From the NCBI GenBank assembly GCA_028687395.1, contig JAQUAE010000042.1, positions 1 through 9,820 on the forward strand: a DNA stretch of 9,820 nucleotides, read 5' to 3'. Positions within the stretch are counted from its first letter, which is position 1; each line of letters opens with the position of its first letter. A program made the translations under genes and the position numbers. The notes below the pieces were generated by a model. That model had not been told where the DNA came from. It searched no databases and worked only from the letters and a program-made list of their open reading frames with translations. The stretch is from Anaerolineales bacterium. Its GTDB lineage: Bacteria; Chloroflexota; Anaerolineae; Anaerolineales; UBA4823. Below are positions 7,017-9,820 of the stretch, one piece after another.

Positions 7017-8042
7017 TTGGAGGACAACCCTATTTTTCCAGTCGGCAAGCTCCCTCAGCCGGTCTTGAACCGCCTGCTCGCGCGCCTGCCCATGGACGAT
7101 CCCCAGGTATTGGTGAAACCTGGAATCGGCATGGATTGCGCGGTTATCAAACTGGGTGAGATCTGCCTGGTCTTTAAGTCCGACCCGATCACATTCACCG
7201 CCGAGGATATCGGCTGGTACCTGGTGCAGGTCAACGCCAATGACATCGCCACCACCGGCGCCATACCGCGCTGGTTGCTGATCACCCTGCTGCTCCCTGA
7301 AGACAAGACCGGCGAGGCGACCCTGCTAGCGATTGCCGATCAGGTCGGCGCGGCTTGCCGGCAAATAGGAATCGTCGTGATCGGCGGGCACACTGAAGTT
7401 ACGTATGGTTTGGAGCGCCCCATCCTGGCCGGAACGCTGGTTGGCGAGGTGTCCCGAGCAAACCTGGTAACTCCGGCTGGCGCCCACCCCGGGGATCGCA
7501 TCTTGCTCACCAAGAGCGTGCCCATCGAAGCTACCTCAATTTTGGCGCGCCAGTTTGCGCCGCGGCTGGCCGGCGCCCTCACTCCCGCAGAGCTCGAGGA
7601 AGCAGCCAATTATATCCGCACCCCGGGCATCAGCGTGCTGCAAGACGCTCGCCTGGCGCTGGGTTCCGGGCGGGTGCACGCCATGCACGATCCCACGGAA
7701 GGCGGCTTGGCTGCCGCCCTGTGGGAGCTGGCAGCCGCCAGCCAGCTACGACTTGTTGTGAACCCGGATAGGGTGCGCGTCACCTCGCTCTCGCGCAAGA
7801 TTTGCGCCGCGCTGGAGATCGACCCCCTGGCAGCTATCGCCTCCGGCGCGCTGCTCCTGGCTGTGCCCGCGCATGACGCAGAAAATATCTGCAGCGCTCT
7901 ATCCAGCGCCGGCATTTCATGTGAGGAGATCGGTTGGGCAGAAGCGGGGGAGACCGAGGTACGCCTGGCACCGGAAGCAAGCCAGCACGCCGGCGAGCCG
8001 CTGGCGCTGCCTGAGCGGGACGAAATTGCCCGGTTGTATTGA
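7017..8042 (+). CDS. AIR synthase-related protein, HypE-like, lacking the C-terminal Cys
   Basis: A 341-residue protein of the PurM/HypE/SelD/ThiL ATP-binding superfamily, closest in layout to HypE. It shows VGKLP near the start, GIGMDCAVI (residues 36-44), NANDIATTGAIPRW (nucleotide and metal contact region), GGHTEVTYGL and HDPTEGGLAAALWE. HypE dehydrates a thiocarbamoyl group carried on its own C-terminal Cys to make the cyanide ligand of NiFe-hydrogenase. This protein ends in EIARLY with no terminal Cys, and no hyp genes are nearby, so that reaction is not supported. It may act on another acyl or carboxyl substrate in the ATP-dependent manner of the superfamily; the real substrate is unknown. 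The TTG start at 7017 was chosen for its AGGAGG and the family N-terminus. An in-frame TTG at 6933 would place residues across the promoter. Confidence 0.85.
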   Translation: MEDNPIFPVGKLPQPVLNRLLARLPMDDPQVLVKPGIGMDCAVIKLGEICLVFKSDPITFTAEDIGWYLVQVNANDIATTGAIPRWLLITLLLPEDKTGEATLLAIADQVGAACRQIGIVVIGGHTEVTYGLERPILAGTLVGEVSRANLVTPAGAHPGDRILLTKSVPIEATSILARQFAPRLAGALTPAELEEAANYIRTPGISVLQDARLALGSGRVHAMHDPTEGGLAAALWELAAASQLRLVVNPDRVRVTSLSRKICAALEIDPLAAIASGALLLAVPAHDAENICSALSSAGISCEEIGWAEAGETEVRLAPEASQHAGEPLALPERDEIARLY

Positions 8043-8059
8043 CCCCGTACGCAACGGGG
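8043..8059 (+). terminator. Short GC hairpin directly after the HypE-like gene
   Basis: CCCCGT (8043-8048) pairs with ACGGGG (8054-8059) around a 5-base loop, starting right after the stop codon. No T tract follows on the plus strand, so it is a weak candidate for a terminator or an mRNA-end stabiliser. Confidence 0.3.
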
Positions 8060-8060
8060 G

Positions 8061-8090
8061 AAAACAGCCAGCCTCATCTGGCAGGCTGGC
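8061..8090 (-). terminator. Rho-independent terminator of the DUF4177-like gene
   Basis: A perfect 8-bp stem (8067-8074 with 8083-8090) surrounds an 8-base loop. On the minus strand it lies 13 bases after the stop codon of the small gene and is followed by TG and TTTT (8064-8061). The T run is short, so efficiency is uncertain. The hairpin may also act for the convergent gene from the left. Confidence 0.55.
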
Positions 8091-8103
8091 AGTCAGAACG
8101 AAG

Positions 8104-8259
8104 CTACGCCGCCAACCGCTTGAAGATCAAGCACACCCTCAACTCGGGTATACGACATATCACGTATGAACTGACCAGCTCCCAACCGGCATTCCCCGCC
8201 GCTTCTAACTTCGCCTGCAACGTTTCCTGCTTGACCTCTTCCACCTTGTATTGCCACAT
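8104..8259 (-). CDS. Small DUF4177-like protein, 51 residues
   Basis: A short gene with complete signals: an ATG at 8259, GGAGG 5 bases upstream (8265-8269), a TATAAT at 8286-8281 and a hairpin terminator after the TAG. The product begins MWQYKVEEVKQETLQAKLEA, then has NAGWELVSSYV and ends CLIFKR plus three residues. This order (aromatic-Tyr-Lys strand, amphipathic helix, GWELVS, short strand with IFKR) is typical of DUF4177 domains, small proteins of unknown function with an expected beta-alpha-beta-beta fold. No signal peptide or membrane segment is visible. Two cysteines (35 and 43) lie in the C-terminal half. Overlapping frames, including a 60-residue one from 8275, have no ribosome binding site and no family resemblance. 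The family call is from memory of its pattern. Confidence 0.75.
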   Translation of the reverse strand: MWQYKVEEVKQETLQAKLEAAGNAGWELVSSYVICRIPELRVCLIFKRLAA

Positions 8260-8280
8260 GGTCGCCTCCATCCAAGAGGG

Positions 8281-8286
8281 ATTATA
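8281..8286 (-). promoter_or_regulatory. -10 box of the DUF4177-like gene (TATAAT)
   Basis: A perfect minus-strand TATAAT followed by C, 21 bases before the ATG, giving a leader of about 15 bases that contains the ribosome binding site. The -35 region (CTGATT with a 17-base spacer, 8309-8304) is a poor match. It lies 69 bases downstream of the tRNA, so the small gene has its own promoter even if tRNA transcription reads through. No other feature is seen between 8287 and 8355. Confidence 0.5.
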
Positions 8287-8355
8287 CGCCGTTACAGGTA
8301 GTGAATCAGCGTTTTGGCCTTGAAATTAGGAAGGGGTGCCCCCACGGATCAGGAG

Positions 8356-8427
8356 TGGCGAGGGGCGGATTTGAACCGCCAACCAAGGGCTTATGAGTCC
8401 CCTGCTCTGCCATTGAGCTACCTCGCC
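8356..8427 (-). tRNA. tRNA with CAT anticodon (elongator Met, or Ile2 after lysidine modification)
   Basis: The cloverleaf folds on the minus strand. GGCGAGG (8427-8421) pairs perfectly with CCTCGCC (8363-8357), and the discriminator is A. The D stem is GCTC/GAGC. The anticodon loop is CTCATAA with CAT at 8395-8393, and the T stem is GGCGG/CCGCC around TTCAAAT. The anticodon stem has four pairs (one G-U) plus an A31-G39 mismatch next to the loop. CCA is not encoded. It is not an initiator by form, because the anticodon stem lacks the run of three G-C pairs next to the loop and the 1-72 position is a normal G-C pair. Sequence alone does not separate elongator Met from Ile2. Confidence 0.93.
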
Positions 8428-8445
8428 AATCCATCAAGCGGGCAA

Positions 8446-8474
8446 ATATTACTACGCTTGACAGGTTTTGTCAA
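8446..8474 (-). promoter_or_regulatory. Strong promoter of the CAT-anticodon tRNA
   Basis: A perfect minus-strand TTGACA (8474-8469) is followed by a 17-base spacer and TAATAT (8451-8446). Transcription would start near 8439, about 12 bases before the tRNA. The -35 box is one arm of a perfect inverted repeat: TTGACA at 8458-8463, 5 bases, then TGTCAA at 8469-8474. It could be an operator or chance. Confidence 0.75.
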
Positions 8475-8487
8475 ACTTCTGCACTTT

Positions 8488-9123
8488 TCAGGCCCATACC
8501 TGGAGCAACACTGCATATAGCGCCGCGCAGCCGAATGCGGTGATCACCGCGCCCGAGAGGCGGTTGATCCACACCAGCGCGGTGGGTCCCAGGCGCTTGC
8601 GAAAAACGCCGACGAATCCGCTAAGGAACAACCACCACAGCGCCGAGCCGCTGAACACACCCACGACCATGCTTAGCGCCGAAGCAATGGTGTCCGAACC
8701 AGCTCCCAACCCCAGGCCGGCAAAGATCGCCACGAACGATAGGATAGTGAGCGGGTTGGTCAAGGTAAGCAACAAAGTAGAGGCGTACGCCCAAACCAGG
8801 CTTTGCTTCTCCACTCTCACTTGCTCATCGAGCGCCTTGGGTCGACCAAAGAATGTCTTTACCCCCAAGGCGAGAAGAAAGACGCCGCCAGCCAAGCGGA
8901 TGAGGAATTGCTGGCCGATCAGGAAATCCGAAACGATGGTGAGCCCAAAGCCCGCCAGGGCTCCGTAGAACGCGTCTGCGGTAGCGGCGCCCAATCCCGA
9001 CACGAAGCCATTCAGGCGCCCCTCCAGAAGCGTGCGGCGGATGCACAACACGCCAATCACCCCCACCGGCGCAGCAATCGAGAAGCCAATGACCAGCCCC
9101 TTGAGGAAAAAATCCACGCTCAT
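8488..9123 (-). CDS. LysE/RhtB-family amino-acid exporter
   Basis: An inner-membrane protein of 211 residues, the standard size for the family, which exports amino acids or derivatives using the proton gradient. Six hydrophobic segments can be read at roughly residues 5-27, 40-65, 70-92, 109-137, 146-173 and 186-208. Family marks include AAPVGVIGVLCIRR in helix 1, GLGAATADAFYG at the start of helix 2, and LTNPLTILSF in helix 4. The loop at 93-108 is charged. Its ATG overlaps the M20 peptidase stop codon as ATGA, so the two are probably translationally coupled. The substrate cannot be read from the sequence. Confidence 0.9.
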   Translation of the reverse strand: MSVDFFLKGLVIGFSIAAPVGVIGVLCIRRTLLEGRLNGFVSGLGAATADAFYGALAGFGLTIVSDFLIGQQFLIRLAGGVFLLALGVKTFFGRPKALDEQVRVEKQSLVWAYASTLLLTLTNPLTILSFVAIFAGLGLGAGSDTIASALSMVVGVFSGSALWWLFLSGFVGVFRKRLGPTALVWINRLSGAVITAFGCAALYAVLLQVWA

Positions 9124-9820
9124 CGCCCGGCCCCTGCCCCACCATCCCCACCGGCGCTAACTGAGGCCATTTGCTGGCCGAACTCGTTCAGGACGCGATA
9201 ATATGGCAGGATGCTGGGGATGTAGTGGCGTTCATCCCTGGCGTGCGGCCCAATCCCGCTCTGCCCCCACACAACCGCCCTGCCGCCTGGGGCGAAGCGG
9301 GCGCTCGTTGCAGGCAGCTTTCGCCCGAGTTGCGGCTCCTGCCCGGCGATAGAGACGTAGGCTGCCTGTAAGCATTGCAGGAATGGGTTATCCGCCGGGC
9401 ACCTAACTCCCGCTTGCATGACCTTGATATTCATTTCGAGGCTGTGAGAAGAACAGTAATCAGTTAGTAATTTATGGTTATGCGCAAGGTCTTCTTCGGG
9501 GATCGGGCGTACCTCTACCCCAAAGGTCGCTTCTCCCGGAGAGATATTATACACACCCGGCTCGCCGACCTGGACGAAGGGATTTTGTACCTGGGTATGC
9601 CAGCCGTCCTGGCCGGTGAGTCGCAGGTTATTCTGTAGAATAGCCATAATCTCGGCTCTTGCAACTAGCAATCGCTCCACCAGCGCCCCTCCGCCTGGCT
9701 GAGCTACACCGGTGTGGATTTTTTCAGCTCGAGCGGTCACCGTGAAGCGCATCACGCCGCGGTTCTCGATGCAGATCTCTCCCCACAATTCGGTGCCTTT
9801 CTCACCGGTGCGTTCCCCGG
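9120..9820 (-). CDS. M20-family metallopeptidase/deacylase (ArgE/DapE-like), 5' truncated by window edge
   Basis: The minus-strand frame is open to the edge (base 9818), so at least 233 residues are visible and the N-terminal part with most zinc ligands is missing. The TTG at 9788 is internal: upstream codons continue the family sequence (GERTGEKGTE). The visible part begins with the dimerisation (lid) domain, ENRGVMRFTVTARAEKIHTG. It ends with the second part of the catalytic domain, where GIGPHARDERHYI carries the expected final metal-binding His. M20 enzymes hydrolyse amide bonds of dipeptides, N-acyl amino acids or related molecules in the cytoplasm. The 4-bp overlap with a LysE exporter suggests that the released amino acid, or the substrate, is exported. 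The tail is Gly/Ala-rich. Exact subfamily is not determinable from this fragment. Confidence 0.85.
   Translation of the reverse strand, partial: GERTGEKGTELWGEICIENRGVMRFTVTARAEKIHTGVAQPGGGALVERLLVARAEIMAILQNNLRLTGQDGWHTQVQNPFVQVGEPGVYNISPGEATFGVEVRPIPEEDLAHNHKLLTDYCSSHSLEMNIKVMQAGVRCPADNPFLQCLQAAYVSIAGQEPQLGRKLPATSARFAPGGRAVVWGQSGIGPHARDERHYIPSILPYYRVLNEFGQQMASVSAGGDGGAGAGR

Noticed and set aside
8039..8323. Plus-strand open frame of 94 codons after the HypE-like gene
   Set aside because: It starts over the HypE-like stop codon, crosses two hairpins and runs antisense to the DUF4177-like gene, with no ribosome binding site.
8803..9201. Plus-strand open frame of 132 codons over the LysE and M20 junction
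   Set aside because: The minus strand encodes two recognisable families joined by an ATGA overlap; this frame is a shadow.
1..9820. CRISPR arrays, insertion sequences, phage genes or toxin-antitoxin pairs
   Set aside because: No regularly spaced repeats, transposase, integrase or paired small toxin genes were seen; the gene content is mostly core.

Overview
The window is about 60% GC by eye and carries mostly housekeeping genes. Several features suggest a member of Chloroflexota, probably Anaerolineae-like: a MurA with Asp at the fosfomycin Cys site, an scpA with no adjacent scpB, a thioredoxin-fold DUF255 protein, a HypE-like AIR synthase, and a hisS followed at once by tRNA-His. This assignment is inference from gene style; no phylogenetic marker was tested. 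I see no insertion sequence, phage gene, CRISPR array or toxin-antitoxin pair.

Layout. Bases 1-1169 (+) hold the 3' part of murA, which converges on a thioredoxin gene (1182-1538, -). A compact divergent promoter region (1592-1627) separates thioredoxin from scpA (1637-2416, +). scpA is followed by a yyaL/COG1331 gene (2494-4527, +), hisS (4586-5875, +) and tRNA-His(GTG) (5895-5967, +). Convergent to these is a homocysteine S-methyltransferase-family gene (5982-6887, -), divergently transcribed from a HypE-like AIR synthase gene (7017-8042, +). The right end is all minus strand. In transcription order it holds an M20 peptidase (9120 to beyond the window edge), a LysE-family exporter overlapping it by 4 bp (8488-9123), a CAT-anticodon tRNA (8356-8427) and a 51-residue DUF4177-like gene (8104-8259) with its own promoter, ribosome binding site and terminator.

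Functions. The genes cover cell-wall precursor synthesis (MurA), redox balance (thioredoxin), chromosome condensation (ScpA), histidine charging (HisS plus tRNA-His), one-carbon or methionine chemistry, and amino-acid hydrolysis and export (M20 plus LysE). They do not form one pathway.

Most unusual signals. (1) A 101-base tract inside yyaL (3705-3805) has a single C on the coding strand, although both flanks are C-rich; it looks like local C-to-T conversion or an artefact. (2) MurA has Asp in place of the fosfomycin-target Cys. (3) Candidate -10 boxes before six genes read TANAATC with weak -35 boxes, and the one before scpA implies a nearly leaderless transcript. (4) tRNA-His lies 19 bases after hisS. 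I found no convincing undescribed multi-gene system.
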